Below, piece by piece: positions 28,172 to 36,589 of a stretch of 37,411 nucleotides of DNA. The DNA lies in contig JAKALA010000041.1 in NCBI GenBank assembly GCA_021813325.1, forward strand, positions 1-37,411, written 5' to 3'. The notes below the pieces were generated by a model. The model worked only from the letters and a program-made list of their open reading frames with translations, did no database searches and had not been told where the DNA came from. Within the stretch, counting starts at the first letter, position 1. The number at the start of each line of letters is the position of its first letter. A program made the position numbers and the translations under genes. This DNA comes from a bacterium. GTDB lineage: Bacteria; Verrucomicrobiota; Verrucomicrobiia; Limisphaerales; UBA11358.

Positions 28172-28669
28172 TTACTGCGCCAGCGTCTTGTTTTTGGCGC
28201 GGGATTCTTCGGTCAATCGCACCTTGAACTTTTTCAATTCCTCCTGCAGGCGCGCCTCGCCAACCGCCAGAATTTGCGCGGCGAGAATGCCGGCATTCCG
28301 TCCACCACCAACCGCCACGGTGGCCACCGGCACGCCTGGCGGCATCTGCACAATGGCGAGCAAGGAATCCAGCCCTTCGAACGCTTTGCCCAAAATCGGC
28401 ACGCCAATAACGGGAAGGGTGGTAAACGCTGCGGTTACACCCGGCAAATGCGCCGCGCCGCCGGCCCCGGCAATAATCACTTTGAGACCCCGTGAAATCG
28501 CGGTGGAAACGTATGCTTCAAGTCCATGCGGATCGCGATGAGCGGAAATGACCCTGGCCTCGCTCGCCACGCCAAATTCCTTGAGGGCGTCCGCCGCCGC
28601 TTTCATCGTCGGCCAGTCTGAATCGCTTCCCATCAAAATTCCAACCTGTGGTTTATTGTTTTGGCTCAT
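28172..28669 (-). CDS. purE: N5-carboxyaminoimidazole ribonucleotide mutase
   Basis: Purine biosynthesis: moves the carboxylate of N5-CAIR to C4, giving CAIR. 165 residues, typical of class I PurE. Motifs: [13 protein letters not shown] near residue 10, [12 protein letters not shown] near 38 with the catalytic His, and [19 protein letters not shown] near 66. purK, its usual partner, is not in the window. Located upstream of the DUF4185-like gene on the same strand, 72 bases apart. Confidence 0.96.
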   Translation of the reverse strand: MSQNNKPQVGILMGSDSDWPTMKAAADALKEFGVASEARVISAHRDPHGLEAYVSTAISRGLKVIIAGAGGAAHLPGVTAAFTTLPVIGVPILGKAFEGLDSLLAIVQMPPGVPVATVAVGGGRNAGILAAQILAVGEARLQEELKKFKVRLTEESRAKNKTLAQ

Positions 28670-28758
28670 GTTTAAGATTAATTTTCGGCCTTAAACAATA
28701 GCAACGACCGGCCCCGCGTGCAATGTTTACCCTGCGGTTTATTCTCTTATTAGATAAA

Positions 28759-28786
28759 AGCCCGGCGGAATTCAATCCACCGGGCT
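28759..28786 (-). terminator. Intrinsic terminator of the DUF6263-like gene
   Basis: AGCCCGGCGG (28759-28768) pairs with CCACCGGGCT (28777-28786) with one G-T wobble on the minus strand, loop of 8; the minus-strand flank is TTTTATCTAATAAG. Confidence 0.8.
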
Positions 28787-28813
28787 GCTCGAATCAATTG
28801 GAGTTGTTTCCGC

Positions 28814-30049
28814 TTACTTGGATTCGATGGCAATGTTGATTTTAAACTTCATGTTCATCGATTGGGCTTGCTGGCCGACTTTCATTGACATGGAAGTTTC
28901 CGTGTCCGCATTGATCGTGGCGCTGGCGGGCAAGAGGTGGGTTAAATCCCGGGTTGAAGTGCCCGAGCCGCTGCCAGTGAGTTTGGTGAGGTCAACGCTC
29001 ACGCCCGGCATGGCTGGATTTTGAACTTTTTGTTTCGCCGCGCTCTGGCTGATCGTAAATTTCAAATTGACCTGATCACCATCAATGGAAACCAGTTCGG
29101 TGGTGATGGTTTGGTCCATGTTAATGCCCTGCGATTTGATCCGGCTCTTGTATTCCCATTTCGCTCCCGGTCCAACCGGTTCATCGGGCAACGGCATGGA
29201 GGAACTGCTGATGGAATCTTTCATCTGATTCGCCAATTGGCTTAACTGGGGATCGGCATTGGCGGGCATTTTGATTTGCATCGACGTGGTGCCCCCGCGA
29301 TCGGACATTTTGCCGGTGCCGGTCAATCCATCAAAAGCGGCAAGCGTTTTTTTCATCAAATCGGCAACGCCCGGCAGGGAGTCGCCTTGTTCATCCATCT
29401 GAAGATTATTGTAAACCAAGTCATAGGAAATAATGCCATCCTTTGAAATGTCTTTGACCTCGGTGGACATGCTTAAAGTGATGGCGGGAATTTTGACGGC
29501 CGGTGTTTTATTGCCCGCCATGACCATTTCCATGCCCATGGTCATGGTCATAGCCATGGTTTGCTTGTCGCCGACCGCCGGATGCAGCCGCAAGACCGTG
29601 CGGGGTTCAGCCCCCTCGGCCAGCAGTTTGACGGCGGATTTTTTAGCCATGCTGGCTGCACTGGGTTTCGGGCTGGAACTACTGCTGGCAGTTGCTGTGG
29701 GGGCGGGCTTGTTTTCCAAGCCGGCAATCTTCTCGGCCAGATAATTCAGGCGGAAATTGACAATCTTGGTGTTCCACGTCGGATTCAGTTGCTGAAAAGT
29801 GCTCAGGTCGGATTGCGCCTCTTGATACTTCGCCAGCGCCCGCTCCGAGTTGCCACTTTTGACCAGTCGATCGCCTTGGTCAATCAAGATGTAAATGGCC
29901 GTATAGTCGTCATCCGGGCCGGCGGCGCGCACGCCGCACGCCGCCAGAAATAACACCAGAAAAGCCCATGCCAACCACCGGTGTTGCCTGGAAGTTTGGG
30001 GACAAACAGCGGCCTTGTTGGGTAAACGGGATGCGGACGATGGGTTCAT
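28814..30049 (-). CDS. Exported protein with TPR-like head and DUF6263-like beta domain
   Basis: About 411 residues from ATG 30049, chosen because it gives an N-terminal hydrophobic export signal (WLAWAFLVLFLAACGVRA); the frame is open to 30235. AAC near residue 36-38 may be a lipobox, though LAAC is followed by Gly as required. Residues 48-112 are TPR-like helices; 115-135 a Ser/Pro linker; 150-411 a beta-rich domain resembling DUF6263 (TVLRLHPAVGDKQTMAM; PVGPGAKWEYKSRIKSQGI; QVNLKFTISQSA). Residues 165-177 place a Met at every second position (seven Met). The function is unknown. Its transcript ends at its own terminator and it lies downstream of the exported 630-residue protein. Confidence 0.65.
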   Translation of the reverse strand: MNPSSASRLPNKAAVCPQTSRQHRWLAWAFLVLFLAACGVRAAGPDDDYTAIYILIDQGDRLVKSGNSERALAKYQEAQSDLSTFQQLNPTWNTKIVNFRLNYLAEKIAGLENKPAPTATASSSSSPKPSAASMAKKSAVKLLAEGAEPRTVLRLHPAVGDKQTMAMTMTMGMEMVMAGNKTPAVKIPAITLSMSTEVKDISKDGIISYDLVYNNLQMDEQGDSLPGVADLMKKTLAAFDGLTGTGKMSDRGGTTSMQIKMPANADPQLSQLANQMKDSISSSSMPLPDEPVGPGAKWEYKSRIKSQGINMDQTITTELVSIDGDQVNLKFTISQSAAKQKVQNPAMPGVSVDLTKLTGSGSGTSTRDLTHLLPASATINADTETSMSMKVGQQAQSMNMKFKINIAIESK

Positions 30050-30212
30050 GATTAGGACGTTAAATAGCGTTGGCAGAAGGTCAAACAAAAATTGATTAAA
30101 ACATGATTTGGCGGCGGCAGGGGAACTTGGAGGTTGCGTATCGCCGGTTGTCTTGGCTGGTTTCATGGGCCGTTGATGGAGCGCTGGTTTCAATTTTCCG
30201 TTCCAAAAAACA

Positions 30213-30247
30213 AAAGCCGTTGTTTTGAAAATCAAGACAACGGCTTT
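30213..30247 (-). terminator. Intrinsic terminator of the 30267-32156 gene
   Basis: AAAGCCGTTGT (30213-30223) and ACAACGGCTTT (30237-30247) form a perfect 11-bp stem with a 13-base loop; the minus-strand flank reads TTGTTTTTTGG. 20 bases after the stop. Confidence 0.85.
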
Positions 30248-30266
30248 GAAATAATGTTACGCCGAA

Positions 30267-32156
30267 TCAGTTTAATTGGGGCGGACGCGGTGAAAACGCT
30301 TTGAAGGTCAAGCCATCGGCGTTGGCACTGGAACTAAACACCGAAATATAGAAATATTTGGCCACGGAATCGAAATCGGGCAGCAGCGAAAAATCCGTCC
30401 ATTCGCGGAAGGCGGGCGGAACCAGAGCCATGACGGGATTGCCGGCATTGGCTGATTTCAACAGCTTGAAGGAAGCGCGCATGGTTTCCCGCTGGTTTTC
30501 AAAGCTGAAAAGCCCCGTGCCCATGCCGCCAACCTGGCTGGCGGCCTCGGCAATGCCCGAGACTTCCCGCAGCGATTTGCCCTTGCCATCGGCGCTGCGC
30601 AGATATTCCTCGATCGGCGTGGATTGGGTGCTGATGGCCAAATACCCGCCGGCAGAGGAGACGTAGAGCAGGTTTTGGGGCGGCGGATTTCCCCCGGTGG
30701 CGACTTGCGGGGTGCGCAGGGCGATGGAGTAAATCTTGTGCCCAAGAAATTCGCGGGGCGCGTTGGCTGGATCTTGCGGACTTCCCATGCTGGCCAGCGT
30801 TTTGATCGCATCCACCGCCTTGTCCACGTCGGCCACGGCCAGCAGAAAGATGGTTGGAGGACTGGCGAAAGCGGCCAGGGTGTCGGCCACGGGCGGTTTT
30901 TGATAGGTGATGATGTCGTCACGCAGATTGTCAAACAGGTAGTTGCGCAGATCAAAGCCGGGATTTCGGGCTTGGGCCATGGTGTTGGCCAGATCAATGA
31001 CCGAGTTCAAGCTGCTCAACCATTGGGGCGAAATGTTGGAAATCATTTTTTGCAATTCCGCCCAAGTCTGTTTGCCATCGAGCCGAATCCGGGAAAATTT
31101 GATGGCATCCGCCGGGACGAAGGCCGGTATGCCCGCATCTTTGGTCGGCATGGCCAAAATTTTCAGCAAACCCGTCCGGCTGGATTCCGGCGCGGTGAGG
31201 TGAAAAACCACGGAGGCGCCTTCGCGATTATTGTTAACCACCAAACAGGCGGATTTCAAATTCGCCAGTCCGGTTGCGTCCAGAATTTTTGAGGCGGAAA
31301 ATTTGGGCATGAACGATGGCGTATCCGAGTCGGCATCATTCTGGCTATCGGCGGTGATTAACTTGAAGAATTTACTGCCGTTGAACCAGCCGTAATAGGT
31401 CGGAGAATCATGAAATTGCGAGAGCTTGTCGGCTGCAAAAACCGGATCATCGGCGATGACAGGTGCGTTGCCACCGGTTAACCGGGCGGAAATCGCGTCA
31501 ACCACCTGGGGCGAATTGCCGACCACCAGCAGGCTTTGGTATTGGGTAAAATAAATTTCCGCCGGCGCGGCCGGCTGGGGCTCTTTGCCAATTTCGGTGA
31601 CGGGCGGACGCTTGGGGAGAATATTGGCCAAATCATTGGTCGAAAGCGTAATGACGGTAAACGCCAGGCCATGAAACTTCGCGGTGCGAAGCGCGCGGCC
31701 GGCATCGGTCCATTTCTTGGTTAAGGCGGTTAAATTCGTTTTCAGCACTTCGCTTTGGTTTTTCGCGTCGAGCAACAAGAGGACACCGACACTGGTGTCC
31801 GATTTGCCACTGGCGCCATTCGCGGTCACGGCCAAGGTGATCTGTCCCTGCGGCAGCGCGAGAAAATCATTCACTTTAAGACCTAAATCCTGTTCCAACG
31901 GCGCGACGAGCTTTTTGGTTAATTTGGCCATGAATTTGTCGTGAAACGGTTTCATGGCCGGGTCATTCCAGAATATCATTTGCGGGGAGACCTTGCTGGC
32001 CGCGCGCAACGCCGCCGTGTCGGGCACCGTGAAAAAGGCCAGCGTATCCGCCGGCAATAAATTTTCCGCCGGGGCGATGGCCGCCCGAGCCAGAGCGGTT
32101 CCGGCCAGAATCAAGCCCATGGCCACAACAGACAGGCGCAGTTGTTTGGTGATCAT
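30267..32156 (-). CDS. Large exported protein, DUF3352-like
   Basis: About 629 residues from ATG 32156, which begins a signal peptide (MITKQLRLSVVAMGLILAGT...ALARA). The following LLPADTLAFFTVPDTAALRA and the alternation of beta strands and helices resemble DUF3352-type proteins, which are exported and of unknown function. Further landmarks: GVLLLLDAKNQSEVLKTNL near residue 125, YYGWFNGSKFFKLI near 260, IFLLAVADVDKAVDAIKTLA near 440 and YVSSAGGYLAISTQSTPIEE near 505. No catalytic motif. It starts 51 bases after the stop of the trypsin-like protease gene on the same strand, so the two may be coexpressed in the envelope. Confidence 0.6.
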   Translation of the reverse strand: MITKQLRLSVVAMGLILAGTALARAAIAPAENLLPADTLAFFTVPDTAALRAASKVSPQMIFWNDPAMKPFHDKFMAKLTKKLVAPLEQDLGLKVNDFLALPQGQITLAVTANGASGKSDTSVGVLLLLDAKNQSEVLKTNLTALTKKWTDAGRALRTAKFHGLAFTVITLSTNDLANILPKRPPVTEIGKEPQPAAPAEIYFTQYQSLLVVGNSPQVVDAISARLTGGNAPVIADDPVFAADKLSQFHDSPTYYGWFNGSKFFKLITADSQNDADSDTPSFMPKFSASKILDATGLANLKSACLVVNNNREGASVVFHLTAPESSRTGLLKILAMPTKDAGIPAFVPADAIKFSRIRLDGKQTWAELQKMISNISPQWLSSLNSVIDLANTMAQARNPGFDLRNYLFDNLRDDIITYQKPPVADTLAAFASPPTIFLLAVADVDKAVDAIKTLASMGSPQDPANAPREFLGHKIYSIALRTPQVATGGNPPPQNLLYVSSAGGYLAISTQSTPIEEYLRSADGKGKSLREVSGIAEAASQVGGMGTGLFSFENQRETMRASFKLLKSANAGNPVMALVPPAFREWTDFSLLPDFDSVAKYFYISVFSSSANADGLTFKAFSPRPPQLN

Positions 32157-32206
32157 TTTTTTGTGGTTTTTTAATTGCGAAATCCCTTTGAGCCTCGCCA
32201 ATCAAT

Positions 32207-33160
32207 TTATTTTGCTTCCGGTGAGTTTAGCTTGATGTGGGTGGGCGGATCTAAATAGCGGAAGGGATTGTTGGGATTATCCGAGGCGTAAGCGAAGGCG
32301 TCACGGTGATCGAGAAATCCTTTCACCAATTCCACCGGAATGGCAAAACCAAGACCCTCGCCGAAAGTGATCTTCATATTGGTGACACCCACGACTTCGC
32401 CCGCGAGGTTAAATAGCGGACCGCCGCTGTTGCCGGGATTGATCTGCGTGCTGGTCTGCAAATACAGTTGCCCTTCCAATTGGCGTGTTTTGGTGCTCAA
32501 AATGCCTTGCGTCACGGTGCGTTCAAGCCCCAGCGGACTGCCAATGGCAAACACCGCGTCGCCCACATTCAAAGCGTCGGAACTGCCCAGCGTGACATAC
32601 TTGAACTTGGGCGCATCCTTGTCTTCAATCCGCAACAGCGCCAAATCTTGAAACTTGTTGATGGCGATTATCTTAACCTGCTTGTAAGTCTCGCGATCCA
32701 AGTGCCCGTTTTTTTGCTGATAAACTTCCACGGAAATCTCCGTTTCCCCTTCGATCACATGAAAATTGGTGATCAAATACCCCTCTTCATTAATGAAAAA
32801 GCCGGAACCGAGGCCACCCGGGGTCTTAACCTGCACCACCGCCTCGCCAATTTGTTTGACCAGCGAACTGACATCCCGCGCCGCTGCGGGCTTGGAATCA
32901 GTGGAATAAAACTGGCCGGGGCCGACGGGATGAGAAAGCGGCAAAGTCGCTGGACCAGTGGAATTTTTTGTGACGTTAACAACCACAGTGCGAGGAATTT
33001 GCAATACAGTAAAACCTAAATCCACCACGTATGAATCCGCCTTCTCCGCCAAAACTTTCCCCGTAACGGAACCATCCTTGAGTTGAATGGTATCGGCAAA
33101 CGCCACCTGCCATCCGCAAAGCAGTGCGGTGCCTGCCGTTAGATATTTGCTAAACAACAT
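32207..33160 (-). CDS. Exported trypsin-like (Deg/HtrA-type) serine protease without PDZ domain
   Basis: 317 residues from ATG 33160 with signal peptide MLFSKYLTAGTALLCGWQVA; the frame is open to 33358 but without homology. Residues 23-66 are a small beta domain (IQLKDGSVTGKVLAEKADSY), then a chymotrypsin-fold protease: His134 in LITNFHVIEGE, Asp172 in FQDLALLRI, Ser245 in NPGNSGGPLF. All three catalytic residues are present. HtrA/DegP proteins carry one or two PDZ domains after the protease; here only about 45 residues follow (VELVKGFLDHRDAFAYASD and a Pro-rich tail), so PDZ is absent. Expected to degrade or process proteins in the periplasm. Divergent from RNase D. Confidence 0.9.
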   Translation of the reverse strand: MLFSKYLTAGTALLCGWQVAFADTIQLKDGSVTGKVLAEKADSYVVDLGFTVLQIPRTVVVNVTKNSTGPATLPLSHPVGPGQFYSTDSKPAAARDVSSLVKQIGEAVVQVKTPGGLGSGFFINEEGYLITNFHVIEGETEISVEVYQQKNGHLDRETYKQVKIIAINKFQDLALLRIEDKDAPKFKYVTLGSSDALNVGDAVFAIGSPLGLERTVTQGILSTKTRQLEGQLYLQTSTQINPGNSGGPLFNLAGEVVGVTNMKITFGEGLGFAIPVELVKGFLDHRDAFAYASDNPNNPFRYLDPPTHIKLNSPEAK

Positions 33161-33267
33161 GGGGCGACAATAGACCAGAGCCATTGGTTTGACAAGCGGC
33201 CCGGCGCCGTATTTTCCCATTGAAAGTTCGCAATTCAACCGGTCGAAAACCTTGCAAATATGGCAAA

Positions 33268-34392
33268 ATGCGAAAAATTCATACGAAAACTTTTCATCCG
33301 CTGATACTTGGGGCATATTGCGCACTCGTGATTGACACCGATGAAAAGTTAGCTGCATTCCTGCCTGTCTTAAAATCCGCCGACTGGCTTGCGATTGACA
33401 CGGAAGCTGACAGTCTTCATGCCTATCCCGAAAAGGTCTGCCTGATTCAAATCAGCACCGCCGATGGAGACCGGTTGATTGACCCCTTGGCGAACATGGA
33501 GCTTCAACCGCTTCTGGATGCCCTCGCGGGACGGGAGTTGATTTTCCATGCCGCCGACTACGATTTGCGCCTGCTGCGCAAACATCATGAATTCTCGCCC
33601 ACGGTGATTTTCGACACCATGCTGGCGGCGCGTTTGCTGGGCGAACGACAATTCGGTCTCGGCGCGCTGGTGGAGAAATTCTTGGGAGTCAAATTGGACA
33701 AAGGGCCGCAAAAAGCCGACTGGGCACAACGTCCGCTCACGCCGCGAATGGAGACTTACGCCCGGAACGACACCCGTTTCCTGAAACCGCTGGAAGAAAA
33801 ATTGAAGTCTGAACTCGTCGCCAAAGGCCGCCGGACCTGGCATGAGGAAGCGTGCGCCCGCCTGATCGCCGAATGCGCGCAGCCTCCCATGATTGATCCC
33901 GACGATGTCTGGCGCGTGAAAGGCAGCACCTTTCTGGAAGGACCGGCGCTGGCGGTGTTGCGTGAACTCTGGCACTGGCGGGAACGCGAAGCGCTCGCCT
34001 CAAATCGTCCGCCATTTTTTGTATTGGCGCACGAAAAGATGGTGGAAATCTCCGTGGCCGCTGCCGGACAAAATCCGGTCGGCCATCTCATTCCGGCCCG
34101 GATGCACCCCCGGCGAAAGGAAAAATTGCAGGAAGCCATTCGGACCGGACAGACGGTGCCAACCGAAAAGCACCCCAGTAAAATCAGGCATCGCTCCGTG
34201 CGGCCAAGCGAAGCAGAATTTCGGCGGTTCCGCGAATTGGAACGCATCCGCGACCGTCACGCGCACGAACTCCAGATCGATCCGACGCTGATCGCGCCCA
34301 AGTCGGTGCTGGGTGAACTGGCCCGGGATTGGGAAGGCTATGCGCCGAATTTAATGCGCTGGCAGCAAGAATTATTGAAGGCAAAACCCTGA
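33268..34392 (+). CDS. rnd: Ribonuclease D
   Basis: 3'-5' exoribonuclease that trims tRNA and other structured RNA. From ATG 33268 it has 374 residues; GTG 33328, giving MIDTDEKLAAFLPVLKSADW, is an equally good start, and a TTG at 33220 is unlikely. DEDDy exonuclease residues (numbering from 33268): Asp44 and Glu46 in AIDTEADSL, Asp99 in HAADYDL, Tyr164 and Asp168 in YARNDTRFL. An HRDC domain follows at about 220-290 (LWHWREREALASNRPPFFVL). Length and domain order are normal. It converges on the SGNH-like gene, with the two stop codons 7 bases apart. Confidence 0.92.
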   Translation: MRKIHTKTFHPLILGAYCALVIDTDEKLAAFLPVLKSADWLAIDTEADSLHAYPEKVCLIQISTADGDRLIDPLANMELQPLLDALAGRELIFHAADYDLRLLRKHHEFSPTVIFDTMLAARLLGERQFGLGALVEKFLGVKLDKGPQKADWAQRPLTPRMETYARNDTRFLKPLEEKLKSELVAKGRRTWHEEACARLIAECAQPPMIDPDDVWRVKGSTFLEGPALAVLRELWHWREREALASNRPPFFVLAHEKMVEISVAAAGQNPVGHLIPARMHPRRKEKLQEAIRTGQTVPTEKHPSKIRHRSVRPSEAEFRRFRELERIRDRHAHELQIDPTLIAPKSVLGELARDWEGYAPNLMRWQQELLKAKP

Positions 34393-34408
34393 ATCTGGTT
34401 CAGGGTTT
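34384..34408. terminator. Shared hairpin covering both convergent stop codons
   Basis: AAACCCTGAA (34384-34393) and TTCAGGGTTT (34399-34408) are perfectly complementary around TCTGG. The rnd stop (TGA 34390-34392) and the opposing gene's stop (34400-34402 on the minus strand) both lie inside the stem. Flanks give CTTTG on the plus side and TTGCC after the stem's own A/T end on the minus side, so it can act both ways but with short T tracts. Confidence 0.75.
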
Positions 34409-35269
34409 CTTTGCACTGGCCGCCGCAATGATGGATTGATTGGCTAAATTCAGCCCTCGCTCAGACACCGCCTTCCAATTCCAATTCACATCTTTGTTTA
34501 GCTCCGGGTGACGCGCCACGTAGGCGTCCAGCACGCTCAAAGAAAGCAGAGCCGCTCCGCGCGGATTGGGATGCAGGCGGTCTTTTTGCAACAAATTGGC
34601 CGTTTCGCTAACCTCCAGTTTGTGCCGGTGCAAATAAAGCTCCTTTCCAGCCACGATGTGTTTCATGAAATCGGCCAAGGCCACCACGCACACCTGTGGG
34701 CGGTTCGCCGCCCACTGAAGCAAACGCCGGTTTGCTGCCTGACGCGCGGTCTCGCTCGGAACCTGGGCCGGGCTGATAATGCCGGAATTGGTGGCGGAAG
34801 ATGCGTCAGGAATGTCACCGACAATGAGCGGGCAGGGGATGTTTTCCAAAAGTTTCAAACCGGTTTCAAAACGTTCCGCCCGCTCGGAATCGGTTCGGCC
34901 CTGGCCGTAGCAGAACCAAAACAGGAAATCCACACCCATGACAATGGTGGGATTCGAGTTGGTGGCGGCCTCGATTTCTTTCTCGCCCAAAGCCTCGGGC
35001 CGAAGGAACAGCAGGGCGGTGGCCAGGTTCTTTACGGATTCATGCGGCGCTTGAATGGCGGCATCAAGATAGTAATTCAGTTTGCATTTTGTCGTGTTGG
35101 TTCCGCCAAACGGCTCGCTGAGGATGAAGCCTGAAGAGGCGCTGGCGCCAATGACCACCGGCCGCCGCCAGACCGAATCCGCTGCGGCGACATTGAGTTG
35201 AACGAGCAGAACGGCCAGCAGCCACGCCCCACAGATCAGAGGCCTGGTGGTTTTCAATGCACAAGCCAT
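34400..35269 (-). CDS. Secreted SGNH-hydrolase-like protein
   Basis: 289 residues with a signal peptide (MACALKTTRPLICGAWLLAV to about residue 30). Block I PVVIGASASSGF supplies a possible nucleophile Ser43 in GAS, and block V KDRLHPNPRGAALLS carries the Asp-x-x-His pair, the usual C-terminal SGNH signature. The block III Asn is not obvious (VMGVDFLFWFCYG sits where GxND is expected), so either the family is divergent or the enzyme is altered. Expected location is periplasm or outside. Spaced 24 bases from the RlmI-like gene upstream, so probably cotranscribed with it. Confidence 0.7.
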   Translation of the reverse strand: MACALKTTRPLICGAWLLAVLLVQLNVAAADSVWRRPVVIGASASSGFILSEPFGGTNTTKCKLNYYLDAAIQAPHESVKNLATALLFLRPEALGEKEIEAATNSNPTIVMGVDFLFWFCYGQGRTDSERAERFETGLKLLENIPCPLIVGDIPDASSATNSGIISPAQVPSETARQAANRRLLQWAANRPQVCVVALADFMKHIVAGKELYLHRHKLEVSETANLLQKDRLHPNPRGAALLSLSVLDAYVARHPELNKDVNWNWKAVSERGLNLANQSIIAAASAKKP

Positions 35270-35293
35270 GATGGTTCTGATCAGACCGCAGTC

Positions 35294-36496
35294 CTACCGA
35301 ACCAGTTCAAAGGCGAATCCTTTCAAATACTCAGTTTCCGGGATCATCGGAATGATCGGATGATCCGGTGACTGGGCATAAGTGGCGACGCGCCGCAACA
35401 CATGGCGCGTATCGTAGGCAGCCGAGAGCAAGGTGTCCTGGAATAATTCCGTGCTGACATGATGCGAGCAGCAAAACGTCGCCAGCGTTCCGCCGGGTTT
35501 CAACAACTTCAAGGCGCGCAAATGAATTTCCTTGTAACCACGCAGCGCATCGGGAACAGAAGCCCGGTTGCGCGTAAATGAAGGCGGATCCAAAATGATC
35601 AAATCAAAACGCGGCACCACCCGCTCATGCGGCTTTACCGCCGTATTGGCTTTGAGCCAGTCAAACACGTTGATCGCCTCGAACGAACAGCCCCCGGCCA
35701 GCCCATTGTTCGCGGCATTGCGTTTTGACGCTTCAATCGCATCCGCGCTCTGATCCAGCAGATGAACGTGCGTGGCGCCGGCACGGGCCGCGTGCAAACC
35801 AAATCCGCCGAGGAAACTGAAGCAATCCAAAACCTGGCCGCCTTTGGCAAACTGCGACACAGCCTGGTAATTCGCCTGTTGATCCAGATACATGCCGGTT
35901 TTGTGTCCGCCCACGAGATCGGTTTCAAACTTCAAGCCGTTCAAGTTGACGGCCATCGGCCCATTATGTTCACCAACTAGCAGGCCGTTGGCTTCCTCCA
36001 AGCCTTCAAATTTACGGGAAGCGACATCGCTCCGTTCAAAAATGGCCCGCGGTGAGAAGATCGCTTGCAGGGCTGGGATAATGACTTTTTTGCGTCGCTC
36101 CATTCCCAGAGAAGAAATTTGAACCACCAAAACGTCCTCGTATTTATCGACGATCAGGCCGCTCAGAAAATCGCTTTCCGCGTTGACGACGCGAAACGAA
36201 GTCGCGCCGGGCATGTGCTTTTGGCGGACTGACAGCGCGGTGCGAATCCGCTCCTCAAAAAAAGCTTCATTGGGCGTGATGCGCTCCGGCGACAACAGCC
36301 TCACATTGATTTTGGATTTGGAATTGTAAAAGCCCGTGCCCAGCAAACGCTGGCGGTGATCTTTGACCTGGACCAGTTCGCCATCGCCCACTTGCGCGGT
36401 AAGCCGGAGAATTTCGCCGTGATAAATCCAGGGATGCCCGGCCAGGATGCGATCCGCTTCGCCCGGTTTAAGTAAGACAGTCGGTAATGATTCCAT
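35294..36496 (-). CDS. rlmI: RlmI-like 23S rRNA m5C methyltransferase
   Basis: 400 residues, cytoplasmic. Residues 1-75 are a PUA RNA-binding domain (LLKPGEADRILAGHPWIYHG; GTGFYNSKSKINVRLLS). The central segment DFLSGLIVDKYEDVLVVQIS is typical of the RlmI/RlmK family. The SAM-dependent domain has GHKTGMYLDQQANY near residue 196, motif I VLDCFSFLGGFGLHAARAG near 222, FDLIILDPPSFTRNR near 297 and the catalytic Cys region LATFCCSHHVS near 339. In E. coli this enzyme methylates C1962 of 23S rRNA; the same site is likely but unproven here. Family subgroup is uncertain, so the symbol is tentative. Confidence 0.88.
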   Translation of the reverse strand: MESLPTVLLKPGEADRILAGHPWIYHGEILRLTAQVGDGELVQVKDHRQRLLGTGFYNSKSKINVRLLSPERITPNEAFFEERIRTALSVRQKHMPGATSFRVVNAESDFLSGLIVDKYEDVLVVQISSLGMERRKKVIIPALQAIFSPRAIFERSDVASRKFEGLEEANGLLVGEHNGPMAVNLNGLKFETDLVGGHKTGMYLDQQANYQAVSQFAKGGQVLDCFSFLGGFGLHAARAGATHVHLLDQSADAIEASKRNAANNGLAGGCSFEAINVFDWLKANTAVKPHERVVPRFDLIILDPPSFTRNRASVPDALRGYKEIHLRALKLLKPGGTLATFCCSHHVSTELFQDTLLSAAYDTRHVLRRVATYAQSPDHPIIPMIPETEYLKGFAFELVR

Positions 36497-36589
36497 ATTT
36501 TTTTAAACAGTTTGTGGGCACAGGTTGAGCCACGCCCGGTTTCCGATAGATTCGCAGGATAAAGGCGGATGGAAAAGGCTATTTCTGCC

